A DNA stretch of 64,000 nucleotides from an uncultured Lachnospiraceae bacterium (GTDB lineage Bacteria; Bacillota; Clostridia; Lachnospirales; Lachnospiraceae): the NCBI GenBank assembly GCA_947305245.1, contig CAMZDG010000007.1, positions 45,048 through 109,047 on the forward strand, read 5' to 3'. Shown here one piece after another: positions 42,687 through 51,400 of this stretch. Below the pieces are notes generated by a model that was not told the DNA's origin, searched no databases, and worked only from the letters and a program-made list of their open reading frames with translations. The stretch's first letter is position 1. Each line of letters begins with the position of its first letter. The translations under genes and the position numbers were made by a program.

Positions 42687-43406
42687 ATGAAGATTAAGAT
42701 TTGTGGACTTAGAAGACCAGAGGATGTTGCATACGCCAATGAAGTGATGCCGGATTATGTCGGGTTTATCCTGACGGAGGGGTTTCGAAGGAGCATCACA
42801 AAGGAGACGGCGCGGGAGTTAAAGAGCATGCTGGATCCTAAGATCAAGGCGGTTGGCGTGTTCGTGAATGAAAAGGCGGAGCATGTCGCGGAATTCCTGG
42901 AAGAAGGGATCATCGACGCGGCGCAGCTTCATGGGCAGGAAAGCGAAGAGGACGTTATTTATCTGAAGGCCGTGACGGGAAAGCCTGTGATCAAGGTGGT
43001 AAGGCTAGAAAGCAATCGTGCCACGGTCAAATCCTCCCCCAATTCTAATGAGGAGGAGAAGCAATGCGACGAAGCATTCAATCAAAATGCCGAGGAAGTT
43101 TATAAGAGGTATGCAATAGAGGCCTGGCTGGATTCGGCGGCGGATTATCTTCTGTTCGACAGCGGCACGGGAACGGGAAAGACATTTGATTGGAGTCTGC
43201 TGACGGAGGTCTTGGCAGATTATGGCGGAACGCTTCCCAAGGAATTTTTCCTCGCGGGAGGGATCAATGCGGAGAACATTGATGAGGCTTACGAGCAGGT
43301 ACGGCCCTTCGCGGTTGACCTGAGCAGCAGTGTTGAAACGGATGGCGTGAAGGACTTGGAAAAAATGAAACTTGCAGTATATGCCGCGAGGAAGTATGAT
43401 GAGTAG
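42687..43406 (+). CDS. trpF: Phosphoribosylanthranilate isomerase
   Basis: 239 residues, slightly long for TrpF (about 205). KICGLRRPEDV holds the catalytic Cys (residue 5 region), GFILTEGFRRSIT, GVFVNEKAEHV, AQLHGQESEED, then LLFDSGTGTGKTFDW with catalytic Asp, and FLAGGINAENIDEA. The extra length is an acidic insert (about 112-143, NSNEEEKQCDEAFNQNAEE) before the phosphate-binding part. The ribosome site is poor (GGTAAAGTGGA). The tandem repeats follow directly. Confidence 0.95.
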   Translation: MKIKICGLRRPEDVAYANEVMPDYVGFILTEGFRRSITKETARELKSMLDPKIKAVGVFVNEKAEHVAEFLEEGIIDAAQLHGQESEEDVIYLKAVTGKPVIKVVRLESNRATVKSSPNSNEEEKQCDEAFNQNAEEVYKRYAIEAWLDSAADYLLFDSGTGTGKTFDWSLLTEVLADYGGTLPKEFFLAGGINAENIDEAYEQVRPFAVDLSSSVETDGVKDLEKMKLAVYAARKYDE

Positions 43407-43421
43407 AGATTCTTGCCAGGT

Positions 43422-43678
43422 GGACAAAACAGAGGAAGAATAAAGAAATTGTTCCCCGAAGGAGCCGAAAGGGCTGGAAGAGGGGACAAAACAGAGGAAG
43501 AATAAAGAAATTGTTCCCCGAAGGAGCCGAAAGGGCTGGAAGAGGGGACAAAACAGAGGAAGAATAAAGAAATTGTTCCCCGAAGGAGCCGAAAGGGTTG
43601 GAAGAGGGGACGAAACAGAGGTAGAATAAAGAAATTGTTCCCTGAAGGAGTCGGATGGGCTGGAAGAGGGGACAAAAC
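43422..43678 (+). repeat. 62-bp tandem repeat (4 units plus 9 bp) between trpF and trpB
   Basis: Units start at 43422, 43484, 43546 and 43608, with a partial at 43670. Units 1 and 2 are identical, unit 3 has one change, unit 4 several. Each unit can fold: TTGTTCCCC pairs with the GGGGACAA that bridges into the next unit, enclosing an AGCC-GAAA-GGCT tetraloop hairpin. GGGGACAA of one unit can also pair with the TTGTTCCCC after it. Long frames on the minus strand across this array are repeat artefacts. Confidence 0.95.
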
Positions 43679-43695
43679 AAGAAAGGAACAAAGAG

Positions 43696-44880
43696 ATGAG
43701 CAAGGGTAGATATGGAATTCATGGTGGTCAGTACATTTCCGAGACGCTGATGAACGAATTGATCAGGCTAGAAGAAGCTTATGAGCATTATAAGAACGAT
43801 CCGGAGTTCAATGCGGAGCTGCAAAAGCTCTTTAATGAATATGCGGGGCGGCCTTCGCTACTATATTATGCGGATAAGATGACGAAGGATCTCGGAGGCG
43901 CGAAGATTTACTTAAAGCGTGAGGATTTGAATCACACGGGATCTCATAAGATCAACAACGTGCTTGGTCAGGCGCTTCTCGCAAAGAAGATTGGGAAGAC
44001 GAGACTGATCGCTGAGACGGGCGCGGGCCAGCACGGCGTTGCGACGGCGACGGCGGCAGCGCTGCTTGGCATGGAGTGTGAGATCTTCATGGGCAAGGAG
44101 GATACGGATCGTCAGGCGCTGAACGTTTATCGCATGGAGCTTCTCGGCGCGAAGGTGCATCCCGTGACCAGCGGCACGATGACTCTGAAGGATGCCGTGA
44201 ATGAGACGATGCGCGAGTGGACAAATCGCGTGAATGACACGCATTACTGCCTGGGTTCCGTGATGGGACCTCATCCCTTCCCCATGATCGTGCGTGACTT
44301 CCAGAGCGTGATCAGCAAGGAAATGAAGGAGCAGATCCTGAAGGCAGAGGGCAAGCTTCCTGCGGCAGTCATTGCCTGCGTGGGCGGCGGCAGCAATGCC
44401 ATGGGTGCTTTCTATAATTTCATCGAAGATAAGGAAGTGAAGCTGATCGGCTGTGAGGCAGCCGGCAAGGGCGTGGATACGGCGCTGACCGCTGCGACGA
44501 TCGCTACGGGCAGTCTTGGCATCTTCCACGGCATGAAGTCTTATTTCTGCCAGGATGAATATGGTCAGATCGCTCCGGTATATTCCATCTCTGCAGGTTT
44601 GGATTATCCCGGAATTGGACCAGAGCATGCCTATCTGCATGATATCGGACGCGCGCAGTACGTGCCCGTGACCGATGAGGAAGCCGTAGACGCATTCGAG
44701 TATCTGGCGCGCACCGAGGGCATCATCTGCGCCATTGAGAGTGCTCATGCCGTAGCGCATGCGCTGAAGATCGCAAAGGACTTCGGCAAGGACGAGAGCA
44801 TCATCATCAACATTTCCGGGCGAGGCGACAAGGACGTGGCAGCGATTGCTAGATATAGGGGGGTGGACATTCATGACTAA
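43696..44880 (+). CDS. trpB: Tryptophan synthase beta chain
   Basis: 394 residues. PLP lysine in HTGSHKINN (Lys85), [33 protein letters not shown] (phosphate loop), [14 protein letters not shown], and SAHAVAHA. Condenses indole and serine in the alpha2beta2 complex. AAAGGAACAAAGAG ribosome site after the repeats. Overlaps trpA by 8 bp. Confidence 0.98.
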   Translation: MSKGRYGIHGGQYISETLMNELIRLEEAYEHYKNDPEFNAELQKLFNEYAGRPSLLYYADKMTKDLGGAKIYLKREDLNHTGSHKINNVLGQALLAKKIGKTRLIAETGAGQHGVATATAAALLGMECEIFMGKEDTDRQALNVYRMELLGAKVHPVTSGTMTLKDAVNETMREWTNRVNDTHYCLGSVMGPHPFPMIVRDFQSVISKEMKEQILKAEGKLPAAVIACVGGGSNAMGAFYNFIEDKEVKLIGCEAAGKGVDTALTAATIATGSLGIFHGMKSYFCQDEYGQIAPVYSISAGLDYPGIGPEHAYLHDIGRAQYVPVTDEEAVDAFEYLARTEGIICAIESAHAVAHALKIAKDFGKDESIIINISGRGDKDVAAIARYRGVDIHD

Positions 44881-45658
44881 TAAAATTCACAAAGCATTTG
44901 AAAATAATAACGGGAAAGCATTTATCGCATTCCTGACGGCGGGAGATCCCGATGCGGACAGCACCGTAAAGTACGTTCTGGAGATGGAGAAGGCAGGCGC
45001 GGACCTCATCGAGATCGGCATTCCCTTTTCTGATCCCACCGCTGAGGGCGTGGTGATCCAGGATGCGAATATTCGTGCATTAAAGGGCGGCATGACAACG
45101 GACGGCGCGTTTGAGATCGTGCGCCGCATTCGTGAAGTGAGCCAGATCCCGCTGTGCTTCATGACCTATTGCAATCCCGTTTTCCACTATGGCTATGACA
45201 GATTCTTTACGAAATGCGAGGAGCTTGGCGTGGACGGTATCATCATTCCCGACCTGCCTTACGAAGAGAAGGCGGAGATGGAAGAGCCCGCGAGCGCGCA
45301 CGGCGTGGCGGTGATCTCCATGATCGCGCCGACCTCTGAAGCACGCATTCAGACGACCGCGAAGGAAGCCAAGGGCTTCATCTATGTCGTAAGTTCCATG
45401 GGCGTTACCGGCGTTCGCAGCGAGATCAAGACGGACCTTGCTTCGATCGTCGCAAGCATCCGTGAGGTGACGGACGTTCCCTGTGCGATTGGTTTCGGTA
45501 TTAGTACGCCGGAGCAGGCAAAGAAGATGGCCCAGGTCTCCGACGGCAGCATTGTCGGAAGTGCCATCGTTAAGATCATTGCGGCCAAGGGAGCGGATGC
45601 CACAGAGGATCTGTATGCGTATGTCAAGAGCATGAAGGATGCGGTATTAGAAGCTTAG
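44873..45658 (+). CDS. trpA: Tryptophan synthase alpha chain
   Basis: ATG 44873 with AGGGGGGTGG upstream; 261 residues. Catalytic Glu47 in [11 protein letters not shown] is present. The position of the second catalytic acid (Asp60 in Salmonella, DPLADG) reads DPTAEG, so Glu replaces Asp. [14 protein letters not shown] and [11 protein letters not shown] are conserved. Cleaves indole-3-glycerol phosphate and passes indole to TrpB. Last gene of the operon. Confidence 0.97.
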   Translation: MTNKIHKAFENNNGKAFIAFLTAGDPDADSTVKYVLEMEKAGADLIEIGIPFSDPTAEGVVIQDANIRALKGGMTTDGAFEIVRRIREVSQIPLCFMTYCNPVFHYGYDRFFTKCEELGVDGIIIPDLPYEEKAEMEEPASAHGVAVISMIAPTSEARIQTTAKEAKGFIYVVSSMGVTGVRSEIKTDLASIVASIREVTDVPCAIGFGISTPEQAKKMAQVSDGSIVGSAIVKIIAAKGADATEDLYAYVKSMKDAVLEA

Positions 45659-45679
45659 AATCACAATCATGTTAAAATG

Positions 45680-45714
45680 GTCTGAGGAGTTAAAAGACTT
45701 CTCAGACTTTTTTT
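45680..45714 (+). terminator. Intrinsic terminator of the trp operon
   Basis: GTCTGAGGAGT (45680-45690) and ACTTCTCAGAC (45697-45707), one mismatch, then TTTTTTT. Confidence 0.92.
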
Positions 45715-45942
45715 ACGTGATTTTGGCATAATAAAACTAGACAGAACTCTTAAATGTTTATAAACAAATTGCATCTATTAGAATGCTGTGCTATTCTAAG
45801 CATATAGCAGATTTTCTTTATGATATTATATATCATATCGTTTTTCCAAATTCTTTGATTTCCCTTTTTATGAGATATTGACACGTTGATAAATTTTATT
45901 GTAAAATGCAACTAGAAAGTAGTTGCATTAAGGAGTGCAAAA

Positions 45943-46002
45943 ATGAGTAAACTAGAAAAGGCAAAGGAAAGACTACTTTCTCGCCCCAAGGGGGGAATTA
46001 AA
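45943..46002 (+). pseudogene. hicA: HicA toxin remnant (first ~17 codons)
   Basis: ATG 45943, behind AAGGAG, starts MSKLEKAKERLLSRPKG, which looks like the N-terminus of HicA proteins. The rest of HicA, including the catalytic His of the double-stranded RNA-binding fold, is missing, and the frame runs on into hicB. An internal deletion of hicA is the simplest reading. Confidence 0.45.
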
Positions 46003-46365
46003 ATGAAGAATATTTTGGAATATAAAGGATATTATACAAAAATTGAATTTGATGCGGATTCTAAGGTTTTGAGAGGAAAAATCGAGGGCATCAATGATTT
46101 CGTTGATTTTGAGGCTGCGGATATCTCGTGCATTGAGGAGGAATTCCATTCAGCTGTGGACGACTATCTTTCTTTTTGTAAAGAAGTCGGCAAGGAACCT
46201 GAGAAGGAGTATAGGGGAAGCTTTAATATTCGTATTTCACCGGAGTTGCACAAGAAACTTGCCTATTTTGCATTTAAGGATGGTTGCTCTTTGAATGCGG
46301 AGGTTGAAAAAGCGATTTCAATCTTTGTGAACAATGGCTCCAAAGGAAGTATTATGAAACTATAG
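46003..46365 (+). CDS. hicB: HicB-family antitoxin
   Basis: ATG 46003 has its own AAGGGGGGAA site; the in-frame start at 45943 would add the HicA remnant. 120 residues. N-terminal partial RNase H-like HicB fold (YKGYYTKIEFDADSKVLRGK, then IEGINDFVDFEA and a helix with DYLSFC), C-terminal ribbon-helix-helix (FNIRISPELHKKLAYFAFKD, LNAEVEKAI) that binds the operator. Without HicA it can only act as a repressor or protect against related toxins elsewhere. The region upstream is AT-rich. Confidence 0.82.
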   Translation: MKNILEYKGYYTKIEFDADSKVLRGKIEGINDFVDFEAADISCIEEEFHSAVDDYLSFCKEVGKEPEKEYRGSFNIRISPELHKKLAYFAFKDGCSLNAEVEKAISIFVNNGSKGSIMKL

Positions 46366-46444
46366 TAGAGTTTGACGGAATTGCAAGGAAGATATTTGAC
46401 CGATTTTCCTGAGTTTGCTATACTGATCTTGGAGGGAAAAAACA

Positions 46445-48238
46445 GTGTTTATCAACCGATTAAATCAATTATATAAACCTCGAAGATTATTATATTTTTT
46501 GGATGCGTCCGATGAGGACGTCGCGTCCCTTTATGGCGGTAAGGTCATGGAGGAGATCAGGCCATATGCCAATTCCTTTGGGGCCTATGATTATCCTGGC
46601 GTTTTTTTCCTGAAGTCTCTTCAGAAAAAGGTGATCGGCATCGAGTATCGCATTGGGGACGGCAGGATAAAGTATCCGGAACATCTGCAGACCATTGTGC
46701 TGCCGGAAGCGTTTTTCTATTCCATTGAGATCGATAATGAGAATGACATCAGCATGAAATCCATTCGGGAGATCTTTCGGAAGATCGCGGAGGATGACGA
46801 CGCGCACAGAGTCTACAGTGACTTCTCCATCCAGCCTGATCCGGAGCTGATCAGCGTGTTTCCAAGTGAGAACAAGGTGCGGATCCTGTATCAGTTGCGA
46901 CTGGAGCGGGACGGCGCGGCCTGCATCATCAAGGATGACGTGAAGTCGCTTGGTACGCAGTGGCTTTACAAAATGGCGTTTCACGATTCGGTGACGGGGC
47001 ATTATAACTGGAATCACTTGGTCGCGTTCCTGGAGATGCCGATGGATGATCATATCCAGGAGTATGCCTTCGCGCATTTTGACGTAAAGGAATTTCGCGT
47101 CATCAATGAGGTCTATGGGCATATTGCGGCAAACAAGGTGCTCTCCAACATCGTGCAGGCCATGAATGACGCTGACTTTATCCTCGCGAGCGCGAGGTGT
47201 CATAATGACAATTTCGCCATGATCCTTCGGGACATGCCGGAGGAGGAGACGCTTCAAAAGCTGGAGGAATTCTTCGAAAAGCTCTCTCGCCTGGAGGAGG
47301 ATCCCAATTACAGGATTTATTACCGCTGCGGCGTGGTTCCCATGCAGAGGGCCATGCTCTCCGGAAATCGGGTGGCGGACGCGGGCAAGATGGCGCAGGC
47401 CCTTGGAACGAATCCCAACAAGACGGACATCATCGTCTATACGGACAAAATGCATGATGACGTGACTTGGGGTAATTATATCAAGGCATATTTGGAGACG
47501 GCCATCGAGAATGATGAATTCGTGGTGTACCTTCAGCCGAAGTTTGACATACGAAACGATCAGATCAAGGGCTGTGAGGCCCTGATCCGCTGGAATTATA
47601 AGAAGAAAGGCCTGATGCCTCCGTATCGCTTCGTTCCTTTCTTTGAAAGGGACGGCTCCATCGGAAAGATCGACGACATCGTCCTAAAGAAGGTCTGCGA
47701 AGCCCTGCAAAGATGGAAGGCGGAGGGGAAAGCTCTGTATCCCGTATCCGTGAACCTCTCGAGGAATCAGCTGTATGACAAGGGGCTGATCGAGCATCTC
47801 ACGGATATTGTGGATGCTTATCAGGTGGAGCACTCCCTGATCGACTTCGAATTGACGGAGAGCGCCACCTATGAAGACAAGGAATACATGATGCAGGCGC
47901 TTCGAAGGCTCCGCGACAAGGGCTTTGCCATTTCGATGGATGATTTCGGAACGGGATATTCCTCCCTGTCTCTTTTGACGGAGATGCCCATTGATACCTT
48001 AAAGATCGACAAGAGCTTTGTGGATAAGCTCGGAACAGGGGAGGAGAACAAGAAGGACGTGATCGTGATCCGTCACATTATCTCGCTTGCCAAGGAGCTT
48101 CAGTTCACCAGCCTTGCAGAGGGCGCAGAGGAAAAGCGGCAGGTGGACCGACTGCGTGAGCTTGGATGCGAGGTCATACAGGGATATTATTATGATCGGC
48201 CGATGCCCTTGGAACAGTTCGAAGCAAAGTATTTATGA
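46445..48238 (+). CDS. EAL-domain c-di-GMP phosphodiesterase with degenerate GGDEF
   Basis: 597 residues, no membrane segment. N-terminal ~170 residues unknown. A GGDEF-like domain (about 178-335) starts AFHDSVTGHYNWNHL, but the signature loop reads CHNDNF, so it cannot be a cyclase and may bind GTP as regulator. The EAL domain (about 350-597) keeps CEALIRW, NLSRNQL, FELTESATYED, MDDFGTGYSS, LKIDKSF, LAEGAEE and QGYYYDRPM, the set needed for metal binding and catalysis. It should hydrolyse c-di-GMP, opposing the two cyclases at 17.6-20.9 kb. GTG at 46445 behind TTGGAGGG. Confidence 0.92.
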   Translation: MFINRLNQLYKPRRLLYFLDASDEDVASLYGGKVMEEIRPYANSFGAYDYPGVFFLKSLQKKVIGIEYRIGDGRIKYPEHLQTIVLPEAFFYSIEIDNENDISMKSIREIFRKIAEDDDAHRVYSDFSIQPDPELISVFPSENKVRILYQLRLERDGAACIIKDDVKSLGTQWLYKMAFHDSVTGHYNWNHLVAFLEMPMDDHIQEYAFAHFDVKEFRVINEVYGHIAANKVLSNIVQAMNDADFILASARCHNDNFAMILRDMPEEETLQKLEEFFEKLSRLEEDPNYRIYYRCGVVPMQRAMLSGNRVADAGKMAQALGTNPNKTDIIVYTDKMHDDVTWGNYIKAYLETAIENDEFVVYLQPKFDIRNDQIKGCEALIRWNYKKKGLMPPYRFVPFFERDGSIGKIDDIVLKKVCEALQRWKAEGKALYPVSVNLSRNQLYDKGLIEHLTDIVDAYQVEHSLIDFELTESATYEDKEYMMQALRRLRDKGFAISMDDFGTGYSSLSLLTEMPIDTLKIDKSFVDKLGTGEENKKDVIVIRHIISLAKELQFTSLAEGAEEKRQVDRLRELGCEVIQGYYYDRPMPLEQFEAKYL

Positions 48239-48264
48239 AAATCTATTCTTTTTCGAAAAAATGA

Positions 48265-48293
48265 TTGACAAATGAAAGAGGGAAGCGTACAAT
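48265..48293 (+). promoter_or_regulatory. gltB promoter
   Basis: TTGACA (48265-48270), 17-bp spacer, TACAAT (48288-48293). Closely resembles the glnA promoter at 59510-59538. Confidence 0.85.
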
Positions 48294-48300
48294 TCCTCAC

Positions 48301-48405
48301 AGAAAGACAAAGGCGTCTGAGAACGGAAGGTTCCCAGACGCTTTTTTCGTTTATATGTTTTAAAGGCAAAGGCGCCTTGGGAGAACATGCCCGAGGTGCC
48401 TTTAT
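48301..48405 (+). ncRNA. gltB leader: two AAAGGC hexaloop hairpins and a terminator (ANTAR-type antitermination)
   Basis: Hairpin 1: AGAC-AAAGGC-GTCT, loop at 48309-48314. Its 3' arm is also the 5' arm of a terminator, GCGTCTG (48313-48319) with CAGACGC (48335-48341) and six T. Hairpin 2: AAGGC-AAAGGC-GCCTT, loop at 48368-48373, overlapping a second, weaker hairpin closed by AGGTGCC. Loops with A at position 1 and G at position 4 are what ANTAR-domain proteins bind. ANTAR antitermination of clostridial glutamine/glutamate genes (NitR type) is established; here it is inferred. The hairpins are farther apart than in the classic tandem motif. Confidence 0.65.
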
Positions 48406-48431
48406 CTATGTTGATTTAGGGAGGTCTTACC

Positions 48432-51400
48432 ATGGAAACAAAAATGGAATTGATCAGAGAGAAGGGGCTGTATGATCCGCAGTTCGAACATGACAATTGC
48501 GGCATCGGTGCCATCATCGACGTCAAGGGAAGAGCTAGCCATCAGCTCGTGGCGGATGCTCTTTCCATCGTGGAGAACCTGGAGCACAGGGCCGGTAAGG
48601 ACGCAGAGGGAAAGACCGGCGATGGCGTCGGGATCCTGACGCAGATCCCGCACAAGTTTTTCACTAAGAAGTTGAAAGAGCAGGGCGTCACCCTGCCCGG
48701 GAAGCGCGCGTATGGCGTTGGCATGTTCTTTTTCCCGCAGGGCGAGCTGGAGCGCAGACAGGCGAAGTCTTTGTTCGAGATCATCGTCAGAAAGGCCGGC
48801 TTAAAGCTTCTTGCTTGGAGGGACGTGGAGACCGTTCCCGCCGTTCTGGGAAGCCGCGCGAGAGAGTGCATGCCTTGGATCAGCCAGGTATTTATTGAGC
48901 GCCCCGCGCAGGCAAAGACGGATCTGGACTTTGACCGGAAGCTCTACGTGATCCGCAGGGAGTTCGAGCAGAGCAGCGTGAGCACCTACATTCCGTCCCT
49001 GTCCTGCCGTACCATTGTATATAAGGGCATGTTCCTTGTGGGACAGCTTCGCACGTTCTTCCTGGATCTGCAGGATGAGGCATATGAATCCGCGATCGCG
49101 ATGGTACATTCGCGTTTCTCCACGAACACGACGCCCAGCTGGAACCGCGCGCATCCGAATCGCCTGATGGTGCATAACGGTGAGATCAATACCATTAAAG
49201 GGAACGCGGATAAGATGCTGGCCCGCGAAGAGACCATGCATACCTCGGTCTTCTCGCGGGAAGATGAGACGAGTGTTTTCCCCGTGATCTCTCAGAGCGG
49301 TTCCGATTCGGCCATGCTGGATAATACGCTGGAATTCCTGATGATGAGCGGCATGGAGCTGCCTCTTGCGGCCATGATCGCCATTCCGGAGCCCTGGCAG
49401 CATAATGACACGATCTCGCAGGAGGAGCGGGATTTCTACCAGTATTACGCAACGATGATGGAGCCCTGGGACGGTCCTGCCTCCATCCTGTTCTCCGACG
49501 GTGACGTCATGGGTGCCATCCTTGACAGAAACGGCCTGCGTCCTTCGAGATATTACGTGATGGACGACGGAAGGCTGATCCTTAGCTCAGAGGTTGGCGT
49601 GTTGCCCTTAGAGGAGAAGCACGTGCTGAAGAAGGAGCGTCTCCATCCCGGAAAGATGCTGCTTGTGGATACGATCGCCGGGAAGATCTATGAGGACGAA
49701 GAGATCAAGGAAAGATATGCGCATAAGGAGCCTTACGGTGAGTGGCTTGACAGTAATCTGTTGGAGCTTCACGAGGTAAAGATCCCGAACCATCGCGTGC
49801 CCTCCTATGACAAGACGGAGCGCGCGCGCCTGCAGAAGGCCTTTGGATATACTTACGAGAATTATCATGACTCCATTCGTACCATGGCATTAAATGGCTC
49901 GGAGCAGATCGGTGCCATGGGCGTTGACACGCCGATCGCGGCGCTTTCGAAAAAGCATCAGCCGCTGTTCTATTATTTCAAACAGCTCTTCGCGCAGGTG
50001 ACGAATCCGCCCATCGACGCAGAGCGTGAGAAGATCGTGACGGCCGGCACGGTTTACCTTGGAAAGAACGGTAATCTTCTGGAGGAGAAGCCGGAGAACT
50101 GTCACGTATTAAAGATCAACAATCCGATCCTTTCCGATCTGGATCTTTTGAAGATCGAGCATCTGAAGAAAGACGGTTTTCACGTGGCTAAGGTGTCCAT
50201 CCTGTTCTATAAGGGGACGCCCATGAAGCAGGTGTTAAAGCATCTCTACGTCGAGGTGGATAAGGCTTATCAGGAGGGTGCGACCATCCTGATCCTTTCG
50301 GACCGCGGCGTGGACGAGAACCACGTGGCCATTCCTTCGCTGCTTGCCGTTTCCGCAGTGCACACGCATCTCGTGGAGACGAAGAAGTGTACGGCGATCT
50401 CCCTGATCCTGGAGTCCGGCGAGCCCAGGGAAGTGCATCATTTCGCGACCCTGCTCGGCTTTGGTGCCTCCGCAGTCAATCCTTATCTTGCGCACGCAAC
50501 GATCGGAGAGCTGGTGGAAGAAGGGCTTTTGGAAAAGGATTTCTATGCAGCCGTGGAGGATTATGACAAGGCTGTTTTGCAGGGCATCGTAAAGATCGCC
50601 TCCAAGATGGGGATTTCCACGATCCAGTCCTATCAGGGCAGCAAGATCTTCGAGGCCATCGGCATCTCGGAGAGCGTGACGAATAAGTACTTCCCCGGCA
50701 CCGTAAGCCGTGTTGGCGGCATCACGCTGGAGGACATTGGAAAGGCCGTGGACAGTCAGCACAGTCTGGCCTTTGATCCCCTGGGACTGCCCGTCAACCT
50801 GGAACTGACGGCAGCCGGCAGACATAAGTCCAGGAGCCAGGGCGAGAATCACAGATATAATCCGCAGACGATCCACATGCTGCAGCTTTCCACGAGGGAC
50901 GGCAATTATGATAAGTTCGTGGAATACACGAAGATGGCGGATGCCGAGGAGACGGGATATCTTAGAAGTCTGATGGACTTTAAGTTCCCGGCGGAGGGCG
51001 TTCCCATCGAGGAAGTGGAGAGCGAGGAGACAATCGTAACGCGCTTTAAGACGGGTGCCATGTCCTATGGTTCCATTTCGGAGGAGGCACACACGGCGCT
51101 TGCCATCGCCATGAACCATCTGCATGGCAAGTCCAACAGTGGTGAGGGCGGTGAGAGCGATGAGAGGATCGCATCCGCAGGGACCGCGAATGACAGGAGC
51201 TCTGCCATCAAGCAGGTGGCAAGCGGACGCTTTGGCGTGACCAGCCAATACCTTGTGAGCGCTAAGGAGTTGCAGATCAAGATGGCACAGGGCGCAAAGC
51301 CCGGCGAGGGCGGACATCTTCCCGGAAAGAAGGTTTACCCTTGGATCGCAAAGACCAGGCATTCCACGCCCGGCGTGAGCCTGATCTCGCCTCCGCCTCA

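Noticed and set aside
43264..43722. Long minus-strand frames with repeated Phe/Ser/Pro-rich protein
   Set aside because: They are the 62-bp repeats read in shifting frames (62 is not a multiple of 3), opposite the trp operon, with no ribosome site.
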